Shown: positions 31,810 through 43,044 of the stretch, in pieces
Layout: the number at the start of each line of letters is the position of its first letter
Position numbering within the stretch: position 1 is the first letter of the stretch
Origin: Ochromonas danica
Taxonomy: Eukaryota > Sar > Chrysophyceae > Chromulinales > Chromulinaceae
Assembly: GCA_015146655.1 (NCBI GenBank)
Contig: VKHL01000001.1
Location: 551,501 to 615,500 of the forward strand
Reading direction: 5' to 3'
Length of the DNA stretch: 64,000 nucleotides
Made by a program: the position numbers and the translations under genes
Notes under the pieces: generated by a model
Seen by the model: only the letters and a program-made list of their open reading frames with translations
The model's database searches: none
What the model was told of the DNA's origin: nothing

Positions 31810-33673
31810 ATGAGTTTTGCCTTTTGTCAAACCCATTCCTTTTCAACCATGAAGCGTAAAGAGAGTAATAAGCAATCTTATCGACCTAATAAGAAACCAA
31901 ACAATCGTCCTAGTTGGGTGAAAAACCAACGTGAAGAGCGTCATCCTGGTAGCTATCCCATTGAAGAGCTTAAAGCGTCTGAAGCATACACCCAGCATAT
32001 CGACCAGGTCAATGGAGTAAAGCGCAAGTATGCTGTCTGTGTTAGTTATCTTGGAACTAAATATCAAGGATTACAAATCAATCCTGGTGCTAAGACTATA
32101 GAAGCAGAGTTAGAGCGTGCTTTCTTCTTAGCAGGTGGGATTGTAGAATCAAATTATGGATATATGCAAAAAGTACAATGGACTCGAGCTGCACGTACAG
32201 GTAGTACCTTTCTGAGAATGCCTTCTCAATATGACATAAGTTTATGTGATAATAATGGTTGTTTGTGATATAGACCGTGGTGTACATGCTATCACTCAAT
32301 GCTGTGCCATGAAGCTTTTAATGCCAATGGATGGTCGTGATCTCTTTATTCAACAAGTGAATAACTTTTTACCAGAAGAGATTCGTTTACAAGCAATGAC
32401 AAAAGTGACGAAAGGCTTTAATGCTAAGCAGCAATGTACTAGAAGAGAATATCACTATCTGCTTCCTTCCTTTGTTCTCATGCCTGTTGCAGAAGCCCAT
32501 GCCATTCTCTCCGAAGCCTTTGCTCGCCAAGGCCCCATTGTTGGAGCAGGATATGAAGGAGGCTATGTTGATCCCAAATCTGCTAAAACACTCAATCGCG
32601 ATCATATAGAGAGTGTTAGATCAAGTTTTATCAATTATCGTGTACCAGCGGAACAATTGACATTATTGAGAGAAGCACTTGAACTTTACAAAGGAACACA
32701 TTTATATCATAATTTTACTACTGGAATGGATGGTACAGAGTCTAATGCTAAACGCTATATCACTGATTTTGTCTGCTCTGATCCTTATGTTGAATCATCG
32801 AATGGGATTGAATGGCTGCGATTATCAGTCTTGGGGCAGAGCTTTCTTTTCAATCAGATTAGAAAGATGGTTGCTTTTGCTATTGATATTGCTCGTGGAT
32901 TAACTACAAAGGATGCACTGTCTTCTGCGTTGGAGCGAAAGAAGATGGATATTCCTCTTGCCCCAGCAATGGGTCTCTATCTTAATGACATTTTCTTCGA
33001 TGGATACAACTCCAAGCAAAAACGTGAAAATGATCGTGACCAACGGGCTGCTGCTAAGCGAGATGTGCAAGTGGGTGATGAAGAGCCGCCTGCTATTGAG
33101 CAATCTGTTGAGAAGGGTCCAGAGGCTGAAGCAAACGATAATGCTAAGGAAGACGTACAAGTAGGTGATGAAGAGCCATCTGTCGTTGAGAAATCTATTG
33201 AGCAATCTGTCGAGAACGGCCAAGAAGCTGAAGCAAAGGATAAGGGAACGAAAGAGGCGGAAGAAGAAGGGGACGGAGAGGATGATGCTGTAAGTCTGCA
33301 ATAGTTATTTTCTGACTGATAACCTTTTGAAATTCTTGGGTGCCTTACTTATAGATTAAAAGAGAGCAGATCGACTGGTATTCAGAAGAAGATGTGAAAG
33401 TTCGATTGGATACCTTTCGTGAGACTGTTTTGCATCCCCACATCTATCGCGAGGTACGCTGCTGCTTCATGTTAGCTTTGCTATTTCGATCATATTTTAC
33501 GTTTTTTTGGCTATTAGGAGGCTTCATCTTTCGGGTTTCTCTACTACTTGGACTACTGCAGAGCTTTTCCTCACCCTTACAAGGTTCTTGCAGAGATACC
33601 CGAACCTCAAAAGTCTCACAAGACACGCGATGCTCCAAACGATAGCAATGACGAAAATGACTTAGATGGATAG
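31810..33673 (+). CDS. PUS1: tRNA pseudouridine synthase (PUS1/TruA family)
   Basis: Four exons, 31810-32200, 32274-33289, 33355-33453 and 33518-33673, join in frame to 553 residues. TruA-family enzymes isomerise uridine in tRNA anticodon arms and some mRNAs and snRNAs. Motifs: VCVSYLGTKYQGLQ, the catalytic block TRAARTDRGVHA (its Asp codon is split G/AC by intron 1), RREYHYLLPSF, and LRLSVLGQSFLFNQIRKMV. After the catalytic core an acidic linker carries two imperfect copies of DVQVGDEEP...VE.G.EAEA, then a conserved-looking C-terminal block EEASSFGFLYYLDYCRAF. Start at 31810; a Met 13 residues later is an alternative. Confidence 0.93.
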
Positions 33674-33726
33674 CAACCAGGCGAACTAACACAAGGAATT
33701 TCACGAGTACCAGTACGATGTTTGTA

Positions 33727-36567
33727 TTACTTAGCACTGATTGACCAAACTTCCAAATCATCAATATGAAAAGCCGGTGATCCACCCAACAAGCACATGG
33801 CTTCCTGACTTTGAGGTTCCAATCCAAGTCCATAGCTGTTCTCTACCTCGCTAGTGCCACTCTTTAAGTTCCCGTCAATAGTCAAATCCCCATTTCCAAT
33901 AAACAGACGATCATCTTGTCCATATAGTGCCATGGGTTCTCTCAGAGCATTTTCGGCCGTACTCTGACGAGCGTGATAAGGCACCTTTAAGTTTAGGGTA
34001 AGGCTGAAAAGGAAGCACGCTGGGGTTCCTTGCCAACAGCACGAAGGTGACGGTGAGTGACTTAAATAAGCTCCGAAACGAAATTCTCCAGAACGAATGA
34101 GCAAAATAACAGGGGTTCGATTCTGACATGAACAAACCTATCAGTATAATCAATATCTACAGTAGAGGCAAAACACTCTTACCCTCATTGTGCTCGAATA
34201 AAGTTCCTCAAGCGATCTTGGTTGAAGAAAGGTGGAATAGATCAAATGCAAAGCCGGAGTTCGTGCAAAGAAGGGAAGGCAATAGTAAAGATTCTTGCGC
34301 TCTTCTTCATTTTGAGATAGAACTCGACTGCTCTCAAGGAAGCGATGACCAGGATCTTCTATACCTGCATGGACACGAATTTGAAGCTGCCGGAGCTTCC
34401 TTGCACTGATGTCTGAAAGATAAAAGTTTCTCAAAGGTAAAATAAATTGCTTGAGATGTTGAATCGACAAATGTATGTCACGTCCTTCATCGCTCACGAC
34501 TGAAGGTGGCGGGCCAGCCACAGACGCCTTTCTTTCTACAGTCTCCTCTACTTTCGCAAACGGAATTGCATTAGGCCCTCGATGGCTTTGAGGAGAAGAC
34601 TCGGCTGACAAAAGACTGGTAGGAGAAGGTGGAGCTATTTTGGCATCTCCAGACTTCACTGACTTCGCTTCGGGAGCTTCCCGCACAGACACTGGCTCAA
34701 TTCCAACCTCACCTGTGTAAATAAGTTTCATCGAGTAAGATGAGCACATCACAATTCTGACATTCAAAGAGGCTAACCTGCAAACCGAGGCTTGATTTCA
34801 TTGACATCCAAGAGGAATGCTGCACCAACCTGATTATCTTCCAAAGCACCTAAACTATTATTTGTTTCAACAACATTTTCCTTTCGATTGATGGTCGGTG
34901 ATGGAAGAGAGACCAGCATATCTAATACTGCATGCATCGACAAAAGAGGCTGATGACGGCCTTTCCCGAAAGTAAGATCGCTTAAACTTGGGGGAAGACT
35001 GCGAGAATTATCTTTAGACGCTTGAGCCATGGATTGTTCAATGTTGGCTTTCTCTTGATCAAGTACAGAGCGTACAGAAGGAGCTAGATAAGGATGAGTC
35101 GATTGCACAGCATTGTTAAAATAATTGTGTTCACCAGCTCTCTTGGTGAAATCACTCACCAGACGAACGTGTTCTTCGGCAGTTAAATCATCCTGAGAAG
35201 TATCCTTTTGTTCAGTTGACACAGTCGAAGTTCCATAGAATGGATCAACGTAAACCTTAATATCAGGCCTCGCTTTCAAATCTGGGTGCAAACTGCTCAA
35301 CGCTTGAAGTTCATATGGCTTCGCACGACTCAAGGCATTGCGTTGAAGAGAGTGCTGCCTCCAAATCTTCAAAAATCGAAGCATTAGCTTTCGTTTAATA
35401 GCAGTCGTAGGAGCCTCCGTTATAGCTGATTGAATCCGTTGCACTTCGTTTCCGAGTACTCCATCAAGCCAGTCCACTTGTTCTGTTTGACGGCGCAGTT
35501 CAATCTCCATGCTTAAGCACAGCTCCAACTTTTGCCTCACCAGATCTTGTAATCGTTTCTGTGCCTGAGCGGCAGCTTCTTCAATTGCTTCTGATACTTC
35601 GGCATAGTTTAGATTGATCGCTCTGACTTTCTCCTCCACAACACCCAGTTGCTTCTGAATCCAAGCAGACTTGGCTGTGGAAGAAGGGTCCAACTTCATT
35701 TTTGTAACATCTGTTAAAGCTTGGTTATAGGCTGCTTCAATGGCAACTGCACGCTTGTCAAAGGTGGCAGCAACAGCGGGCGATGCTTCAGCCGGTTGAA
35801 GTGTGATTGGGTCAACAAAGAGTACATCTTCACCATCTACATCAGGGAAGCGACTTTGACGAGCTTTTTGTATCTGAAAGCAAACAATGTATTTTGGACA
35901 AACTTGGTTCACATCCGAAACAAAGTATTTGTGACTATACCCACTACACACAATTGTTCATATCAGTGGCGGTGCTGTTACAATCAACAAACAGAAGTTG
36001 ATCGATAATTACTACTCACCTGCTTGAGCGAAAGTCAAAATTGGCAGCTTTTTGATACTCTTGAAGACTAAACTTTCCATCTCGATTGCGATCTAGTGGT
36101 TGATCTGGAATATAGAGTGAGTCATATCCTGGTGGAATAGGTGTATTGGTAGGATTTCCATCAAAAACATAAGAACGACCAACTGCTACGTCAAGAAGTA
36201 AGTAACATGCTTCTTGATGAAATAAGACTTCTCCAGGTGAAGTAATGACTCCAGCAGGAATCATCAGACCCCCTGGAGAACCTTCTTTGGCATCATCCAT
36301 TTGAAATCCTGACGTACAGACACTTTCCAGATTATTCACTCCAACACATAAATTTGTATCATACCAACATTGTAAGCGAAGCATCCCACTTGATCTTCTT
36401 TCATAACGATATTGAATTTCAGCATTAATTATTTTCCATACTTTTAGCTTCTCTACTAAGCCAATCTTTTGAGTTGCAGCAAGTAGTTGATATTTGACTA
36501 GATCATATTCAGCTGATTGGATATCTAACCAATATCCTCCTCGATTAGGAGAGCTGGCTTCTGTCAT
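33727..36567 (-). CDS. PARP-like (degenerate) and TLDc domain fusion protein
   Basis: Four exons, 36567-36020, 35934-34778, 34712-34183 and 34122-33727, join in frame to about 876 residues. Residues 1-215 resemble a PARP/ADP-ribosyltransferase domain: LQCWYDTN where LLWHGTS is expected, LLLDVAVGRSYVF, PPGYDSLYIP and finally VSDVNQVCPKYIVCF. The catalytic His is replaced (Tyr) and the usual Glu position near the last strand reads Lys, so transferase activity is doubtful. An EF-hand-like loop, DRNRDGKFSLQE, sits inside the domain. The middle is coiled-coil-rich (about 240-420). The C-terminal ~190 residues form a TLDc domain: GEFRFGAYLS, GTPACFLFSLT, GLGLEPQS and IDDLEVW. TLDc proteins are linked to oxidative-stress protection and V-ATPase regulation. 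Divergent from the next gene. Confidence 0.78.
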
Positions 36568-36893
36568 GATCTACAGAGGAAGATGAAGAACAAGAAGAAG
36601 AAGAAGAACAGAAAACTGAAAGATACAAATGAGGAGTGCTTCTGCCTGTCTTTCAGTTTCATGCTGTTCGTTGGGTTTCTCGCATTTTTCGAAAAGCCGA
36701 AACTACGAAAAGCTACCAGTTCCGGAGTTCTGGATTTCCGGATTTTGCATGGTTGCATTGGGTTGATGTTGCGACAAGTTCCGCGCAAAACAAGTGGTGG
36801 TGGTGAAGAACAGTTTCAGCATACGAATCAGGGCGTGCGATCTCATATCTTTGCACAATTTAAAACAAAAGCTGCAAGCAGCACTGCATTGCA
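36568..36893. promoter_or_regulatory. Divergent promoter region
   Basis: About 325 bp between two start codons. Contains a purine-rich GAAGAAGAAGAA run (36590-36612) and two TTCCGGA-like motifs (about 36719 and 36734). Promoter function is inferred from position only. Confidence 0.4.
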
Positions 36894-38249
36894 ATGATAT
36901 CCATTATAGCATTATTTTTGCTTTGGGTGAATGTCCCTTCTTATCTCTCGCAAATGGTTAGCATCCCTGTTAATTTTCCCCACTATTTTACGTTCGCTGG
37001 TAGAAATGTGCAGCTGGACTGCAAATGGAATGACGCTCCTGTCTGTTGTTCACTCATGGACACAAATCACTCTTCTGTTCACGACTATCCTCGTTCAAAG
37101 TCTCGTCCACCCAGACATAGTCACTTCGAGCACTGCAGTGTCCACAAAGAATATGTTCCCAGTCCCTACGAGCTGAAACACATGGCCAAAGCGGAACAGC
37201 TGTCAACACTGTCCTTCCCCTACGAGTCAAGAAAAGAGCTAATCAAGTTCATTCTAGATGATGTGGAAGATGCCAATCGATGGCTGGCTCGTGTGAAAGT
37301 TCGCATGGCTTACAACGACAAGACCATAGAGCCCACGAAGGACGACTTCCGCTATCTATCCTATTTCAACTACACAGCGACTTGTAAAACTCGCAAGGGT
37401 CAACAGCAACACGAAGATGGGGATAATGTAATCCATCACTGGATGGAATTCATCGAACCGATCACTGTCCACGCGCGCCATCCGATCAGTTTCTTCCAGT
37501 TCAATAAAGATGCAAAAGAAGCTCTCGCTTCTAACCCTATGCAGCCCGCTTTACCGGCTTTCTTCATTGATACGGACTATGTCTTGCTGAAGGATGGTCA
37601 TAGTCTAGAGCTCGAAAACTCGCATGTTCACACCAATGCGCTCAATCCAAAACGCTATTTCTTTGATGCTGGAACCAATCTATTCAGCAGTGGCATGGCA
37701 TGGTTTATTTGTGGCTATCAACAGGTAAGTAATTAATGTCTTAGTTGGTTGATAATGACATTGTTCATGTGTGTGTGTATTTTTTGATGTATTTAGAAAG
37801 GAATTGTGTTCGATGAGATATATGGTTGGGAGTATGCAATCATTTATCCCCCTGCTTTCTGGAAGGATGTTCCATCTAAGCTCGCTCCTGCCTATCACTT
37901 TTATAACGTTCCTGTGCAAGCAGAGAAGCAAGCACCTCATTCGGTTACTAGATTCATCCAACAGATTGCTCGGAAAGAGGATTTTGTTTCTTTCAAACTA
38001 GACATTGACACCCCTTCTGTAGAAGTACCTATCGCCTTGAGGATTTTGAGAGAGAAAGGGTTACTCGATTTGATTGATGAATACTTCTTCGAGCTGCACT
38101 TCGATTGTGAATTTTTGTCTCATGATGGAGGAGTATGGGGTGCTCCTCCTCCTCCTGAGATTGATGGACTTCGAATGAATCGATTGGGTGCTCTGAAGTA
38201 TTTCCAAGAACTGAGAAACGATGGGCTGAGAGCTCATATTTGGTCTTAA
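36894..38249 (+). CDS. Unrecognised secretory-pathway protein
   Basis: Two exons, 36894-37724 and 37797-38249, join in frame to 427 residues. A clear signal peptide (IIALFLLWVNVPSYLSQ) opens the protein. The region FFDAGTNLFSSGMAWFICGY followed by GIVFDEIYGWEYA, then FVSFKLDIDTPSVEVPIALR, has the pattern of a Rossmann-type SAM-methyltransferase fold (a glycine-containing strand-loop, an acidic residue, then a DIDTP motif like FkbM proteins), but I am not certain of the family. One Asn-x-Thr glycosylation site is visible (FNYTAT). ER or plastid location inferred from the signal. Confidence 0.7.
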
Positions 38250-38681
38250 GTCAATTGTGATGATTTCAATATTGTTAATCGCTCTTTCATATTACCAATA
38301 ACGCTAATTCATATTACTAATGGCCTGTCTATGTCCCTATTGATATAGGTTTTTGAGTATTTAAGATATATATATATATATCTTATAATATATCGAAATT
38401 GCTATGTTATTTTGTAGACGGAAAACACCTAAACTTTACTGTAAGACAACGTTTCAGATCTCCAGATCTCTAGAGTAGTTCTAGACCAGCTTGGATCCCC
38501 AATCAAATCCACGTCAAAATCTAGTTACGGTGTGCATGTGTCCGGTGTGTCTTGCTGTGAGTAGTTGACACAGCAGAGCACGAAAAGAGGAAATCAAAGC
38601 AAGACAAGAGCAAGAAGAAGAGAAATCAGATCAATTGGATCCAAACAATCCTTTCTGTGAAAAAAAAGAAAAAAGCTCATC
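38250..38681. other. Intergenic region with an AT-rich palindrome
   Basis: Holds the 3' UTR of the secretory protein gene and the promoter of the kinase gene. At 38362-38385 a perfect self-complementary TAAGATATATAT...ATCTTA stretch of 24 nt could form a hairpin. No gene seen. Confidence 0.5.
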
Positions 38682-41012
38682 ATGAGTTCTAATAATAATT
38701 GCACTAGTTGTCGTAAAGGATTCTATTTTGTATCTTTTAAATATACTTGTCCTGGTTGTGGACGTGTCTTTTGTTCAAATTGTCTTAATCAACAAATCCT
38801 TTTCTCAGAAGAAGATGTTGCTCCAAAAATAATTGTAAAAGATATTACTAAACCACAACGTTGTTGTCAAGATTGTTATAATCGTATCAGTAGTAAACCT
38901 CCACCAACACCTGTAGTGGATATCCTACCTTCACCCATTACTGCCAATATTGATGAACTCTATCAAGTTGGCCGTGTTTTAGGTGAAGGTGGATTTGGAG
39001 TCGTAAAAGAAGGAACTAGGATCAAAGATGGTAGTAAAGTAGCGGTGAAAATGGTGTTGAAAGAGAAGGTTCCACCTGAGGAAGAGTCCGCCATCTACAA
39101 TGAAGTGAAGATTCTCTCACAAGTTGATCATAAGAATATCGTTCATCTTCATGATTTTCTTGTTGAACCTTCTTGTTATTATATTATTATGGAATGTGTG
39201 ACGGGTGGTGAACTATTTGATCGTATCGTGAAGAAGACTGTATATAATGAGTTAGAAGCACGAGAACTTGTAGTCATTCTGCTTCGAGCTTTGAAATATT
39301 GTCATGATCGTCATATTGTTCATCGGTAAGTTAGATACTTTCTTATCTATTCTTCATGCTTACTAACACTTCTGTGTTGGATGGGTTTTAGTGACCTCAA
39401 ACCTGAGAATTTGTTGATGACCAGTGAGAAGGATGATGCTGATATCAAAATTGTGGACTTTGGATTTGCTACAATTGCTGCAACTCCTAATATTACTGAG
39501 GCTGTTGGAACCCCTACTTACATCGCTCCAGAGGTACTGTTGGGAGATCCTTATGGAAAGCCAGTGGATATGTGGGCCTTTGGTGTCATTCTCTACATCC
39601 TTCTTGGTGGTTATCCTCCTTTCAATGACCAAGATCAGGCCAAACTGTTCAAGAAAATAACTCGTGGAGCTTATCAGTTCCATATTGAGTATTGGCAGGG
39701 TATCAGTGGCGAAGCGAAAGATCTTATTCGTGGTTTGTTGGTGCTGGACCAACGTGAACGTTTTACTGTTGATCAAGCACTTGCACATCCTTGGGTGCGC
39801 GCCTCTGAGCAAATGCTACAAGATCATAACCTGGAGTCTAACTTGAAGGAATTGCGCAAGTTCCAGGCTGCCAAGAAGTGGAAGGTTGGTTTCAATGCTG
39901 TTCGTGCCGTGAATAAGCTGAAGAAGTTGAAAGATTTCGCTTTTTCGATTGGTGATGTTACCATGGAAATACCTCATACTTTGGAAGCTCGCTTTGAGTT
40001 GGGCAAAGTTCTAGGAGAAGGCGGCTATGCCGTAGTGAAGAAAGGTACCAGCAAGATGGACTGCAGCCCAGTTGCTGTAAAGGTGGTCAAGCGAGCATCT
40101 ATGACTGAATCTCAGGAACAATCGTTGAAAAGAGAAGTTGAAATTCTTACAGCCCTCAATTATCCAAACATTGTTCGAGCTTTGGATTTCTTTGAAGAGA
40201 GAGACTATTTCTATGTTATCATGGAACTCATTACTGGTGGTGAGTTATTTGATCGTATTGTGAAGAAGGTCTTCTATGCTGAGAAAGATGCACGTGATCT
40301 TGCTTTTACTTTATTGAAAGCGATCAAATATTTGCATGATCAGAATATCGTACATCGAGATCTTAAACCTGAGAATCTTTTACTCACAAGTGATGACAAT
40401 GACGCTGATATCAAGGTTGTAGACTTTGGGTTTGCAACTAAGACTGACGGTGATTATAGTCTCACTGATCATTGTGGAACTCCTGGTTACATCGCTCCAG
40501 AGATCTTACGCAACGAGACGTATGGTCGTCCCGCTGATATGTGGTCCTTTGGTATTATTCTGTACATCCTTTTGGGTGGTTATCCACCTTTTTATGACAA
40601 AAATACTCAAGTGTTGTTCCGCAAAATTATGCGTGGGAACTTTGAATTTCACCCAGCGTATTGGGCTGAAGTATCGGATGAGGCTAAGGATCTCATCTCG
40701 AGGCTTCTCAATGTCAGACCTGCGGATCGTTATACTGTTGATCAGGCTTTGGCACATCCTTGGTTCGCGGAGGTCAACCGCCCTGTCCTTGGCAAACGTA
40801 TGCTCACGAAGGGTTTGGGCGAATTGCGCAAGTTTACTGCGAAGCGCAAACTACGCGCTGGTATTAAAGCTATTATGACTATTAATAGAATGATGAAACT
40901 TGCGTCTGTGTCTCGTTCGAATCGGTCCGAGAGCGGATATCTGGATGTCCAACCTGAGGATATTGAAATTACTTTGTCCGAAGACAACAATGCTAATGTT
41001 GCTCAAACATGA
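38682..41012 (+). CDS. FYVE-like zinc finger protein with two CaMK-class kinase domains
   Basis: Two exons, 38682-39325 and 39392-41012, give 754 residues; the intron splits the Arg codon of the first HRD motif. Residues 6-70: Cys-rich FYVE-like finger (CTSC, CPGCGRVFCSNC, CCQDC) with the basic ligand motif degenerate. Kinase 1 (about 85-345): GEGGFG, VAVKMV, HRDLKPENLL, DFGFAT, APE. Kinase 2 (about 430-690): GEGGYA, VAVKVV, HRDLKPENLL, DFGFAT, APE. Both keep all catalytic residues and both are followed by a similar basic amphipathic segment (LKELRKFQAAKKWKVG and LGELRKFTAKRKLRAG) like a CaMK autoregulatory/calmodulin-binding helix. The unit kinase-plus-tail has evidently been duplicated. Likely a Ca2+/calmodulin-type signalling kinase at membranes. 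Confidence 0.9.
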
Positions 41013-41080
41013 AGGCTTGTATCATCCATAACGTATAACGGTTGATGACTATTTACATTAGGAAAACTAATGTGGCAAAA

Positions 41081-42037
41081 TTATTTAGCTCTTCGCTTAT
41101 CTTTCTTTTTCTCATCAATGATGGTGCCCAGCAGACTACGATCAATATCTGTGCGCACGTCACTGTCTTGCACTCTTACCGCCTTGACCGCCACGCCTCC
41201 TTCAGCTTTCGTTGTCTTGATATGAAGGGGATACTCCTTACCTTTGATCTCAATATAGATGGTTGAGCCTGCAGTCAAACTTGAATACTTGTTGATTTCA
41301 TGCTCTAAGAGGGACTTGGGGTCAGGATGTTCTTTGATGAGGTCATCCCAACTGAGGGACAAGGGCTGGAAGACCACCAAATCAGCCAGCTTAATTCTGA
41401 CAAAGCTAATATCAACCAAATCACTTGGCTTCAATCCAAGGTCATTCATGAGCCAGCGAGGTAAGAAGATGTAGTTCTCAGGGGCACGGAAGTCCAAGGG
41501 ACTAACATAGGCCTTGTCTAGTCTGCCTTGGCGGAAATAGGGAGCTACCACTTCATGATCTACTTTCACTTCACCATCCTCCACCTTGGTCTCTTGTGTT
41601 GTAGAAGAGGTTGGAGTAGGTGGTGCATACTCACTCACAGCCTCGTGACCACCACTATGGTGACCACCACGTGCTACAGGTTTGATCTCAAACAACCAGG
41701 GCACTTCATATCTCTTCTCAAAGATCAACTTGCCAATAGAACTAGGTAAAGAACATTTGTCACCATATTGAATCTTTCCATACATGGCATCTACTTGATT
41801 AGTCTTGAAAGCATCAGTTAATGGCATGACAATCAGACGTCGTACAAGATGATTATCAAAACGATGCACAGAATTCACATCTTCCACTTCTTGCTCATAG
41901 AGACTTTGTCGAATAGCTTGTTTCCAAGCTTTGAGTAGAGGATTACCATGAGCTACAAATAGCCATGAAATCAAGAAGAAACCAATGCAATTCATTGCTA
42001 CTATCATGGCTTCTATTTCCCTCTGCTCTGCCATCAT
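41081..42037 (-). CDS. UFD1-like protein with hydrophobic N-terminus
   Basis: Single exon, 318 residues from ATG 42037 (MMAEQ). The UFD1 double-psi barrel is visible: GKIQYGDKCSLPSSIGKLIF, YIFLPRWLMNDLGL, then KLADLVVFQPLS and LEHEINKYSSLTAGSTIYI. UFD1 with NPL4 and CDC48 extracts ubiquitinated proteins in ERAD. Unlike cytosolic UFD1, this one begins with a hydrophobic stretch (MIVAMNCIGFFLISWLFVAHG) and a short basic presequence before the barrel. Ochrophytes with red plastids have a second, plastid-directed UFD1 in the symbiont-specific ERAD-like import machinery (SELMA); this gene is a candidate for it. The insert of ~45 Ser/Thr/Glu-rich residues mid-protein is unusual. Confidence 0.82.
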   Translation of the reverse strand: MMAEQREIEAMIVAMNCIGFFLISWLFVAHGNPLLKAWKQAIRQSLYEQEVEDVNSVHRFDNHLVRRLIVMPLTDAFKTNQVDAMYGKIQYGDKCSLPSSIGKLIFEKRYEVPWLFEIKPVARGGHHSGGHEAVSEYAPPTPTSSTTQETKVEDGEVKVDHEVVAPYFRQGRLDKAYVSPLDFRAPENYIFLPRWLMNDLGLKPSDLVDISFVRIKLADLVVFQPLSLSWDDLIKEHPDPKSLLEHEINKYSSLTAGSTIYIEIKGKEYPLHIKTTKAEGGVAVKAVRVQDSDVRTDIDRSLLGTIIDEKKKDKRRAK

Positions 42038-42165
42038 CTCCAAGCCGTTCTCTATTTAAGTTAATATCAGCGTTTATTATTATGTATTATAATAAACGTG
42101 TTGTTTAACTTAAATAGGATTGGTGGAGTGAGGGTGGAGTCAATTTTAAATAGCGAAGCAAACAA

Positions 42166-43044
42166 ATGACCGAAGCGGCGCCATTGATCAATGAATTGCC
42201 AGAGGAAGAGGTAGGTCCCACTCTCCTTATTTTCCCCCTTGCTGTTAGTTATTTTCAAAGTCATTGTTCTTAGGACGCAGAAGAAGCGATCCAATTACAA
42301 GTGCAGAATATTGTGGCCACGGTCAACCTCGACACTGAGCTAGATCTGGTGAGTATATCCCCCTCCCCTCCTCTTGACCGTGACTATTCCTGGACTCTCT
42401 CTGATCTCTCTGTGTGTGTTCCTAGCAACGTATCGCTGAGACAGCTCGCAATGCAGAATACAATCCACAACGCTTCCAGGCGGTCATTTTAAGAATTCGT
42501 GAACCACGAACAACTGCTTTAATCTTCAAGTCAGGAAAGGTAACTATTTCACCTCATCACCTCACCTATTTTTTTAATATTTTATTTATATTATTGTTTA
42601 TATTTTTTTATTATTTTCGTCATTTAATTGATGTTATTCATTGTCATAATAAAGATGATCGTGACGGGTGCCAAAAGTCAAAAGGAGAGTTCCGATGCTG
42701 CTAAGAAATATGTAGCTATTATACAGAAAGTGGGATTTCCCGCGCGCTATAAGAACTTCTCCATCCAGAACATGACTGCCACATGTGATGTTGGCTTCCC
42801 CATCCGTCTTGAAGGCTTTCTCTATGCCAATGCGAATCATGCCACCTATGAACCAGAGCTCTTCCCTGGTCTCGTTTATCGTATGGCTGTGCCTAAAGTA
42901 GTCTTACTCATCTTTGTCTCAGGTAAAGTAGTGATTACTGGTGCCAAGAATGAGGATGATCTCTCAGAGGCGATTGAACAGATTTATGATAAATTACTAG
43001 AATTTCGTAAGAAGAATATTGTGGTTACTGCCAAGAAGGCATAA
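42166..43044 (+). CDS. TBP: TATA-box-binding protein
   Basis: Four exons, 42166-42210, 42274-42348, 42426-42539 and 42655-43044, join in frame to 207 residues. The saddle domain with its two direct repeats is complete: [39 protein letters not shown] in repeat 1, and [34 protein letters not shown] in repeat 2. The N-terminal extension is very short (about 20 residues, acidic), as in plants and many protists. Divergent from the UFD1-like gene, 128 bp between starts. Confidence 0.97.

Noticed and set aside
34105-34125. GGTTCGA-like B-box as a tRNA gene
   Set aside because: It lies at the exon 4 splice site of the PARP/TLDc gene, with no A box or cloverleaf partner sequence around it. The same applies to GGTTCGA at 51341 in an LSM4 intron.
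38362-38385. AT palindrome as a cruciform or origin
   Set aside because: It is a plain AT dinucleotide run of 24 nt, common in AT-rich intergenic DNA; no other origin features are present.
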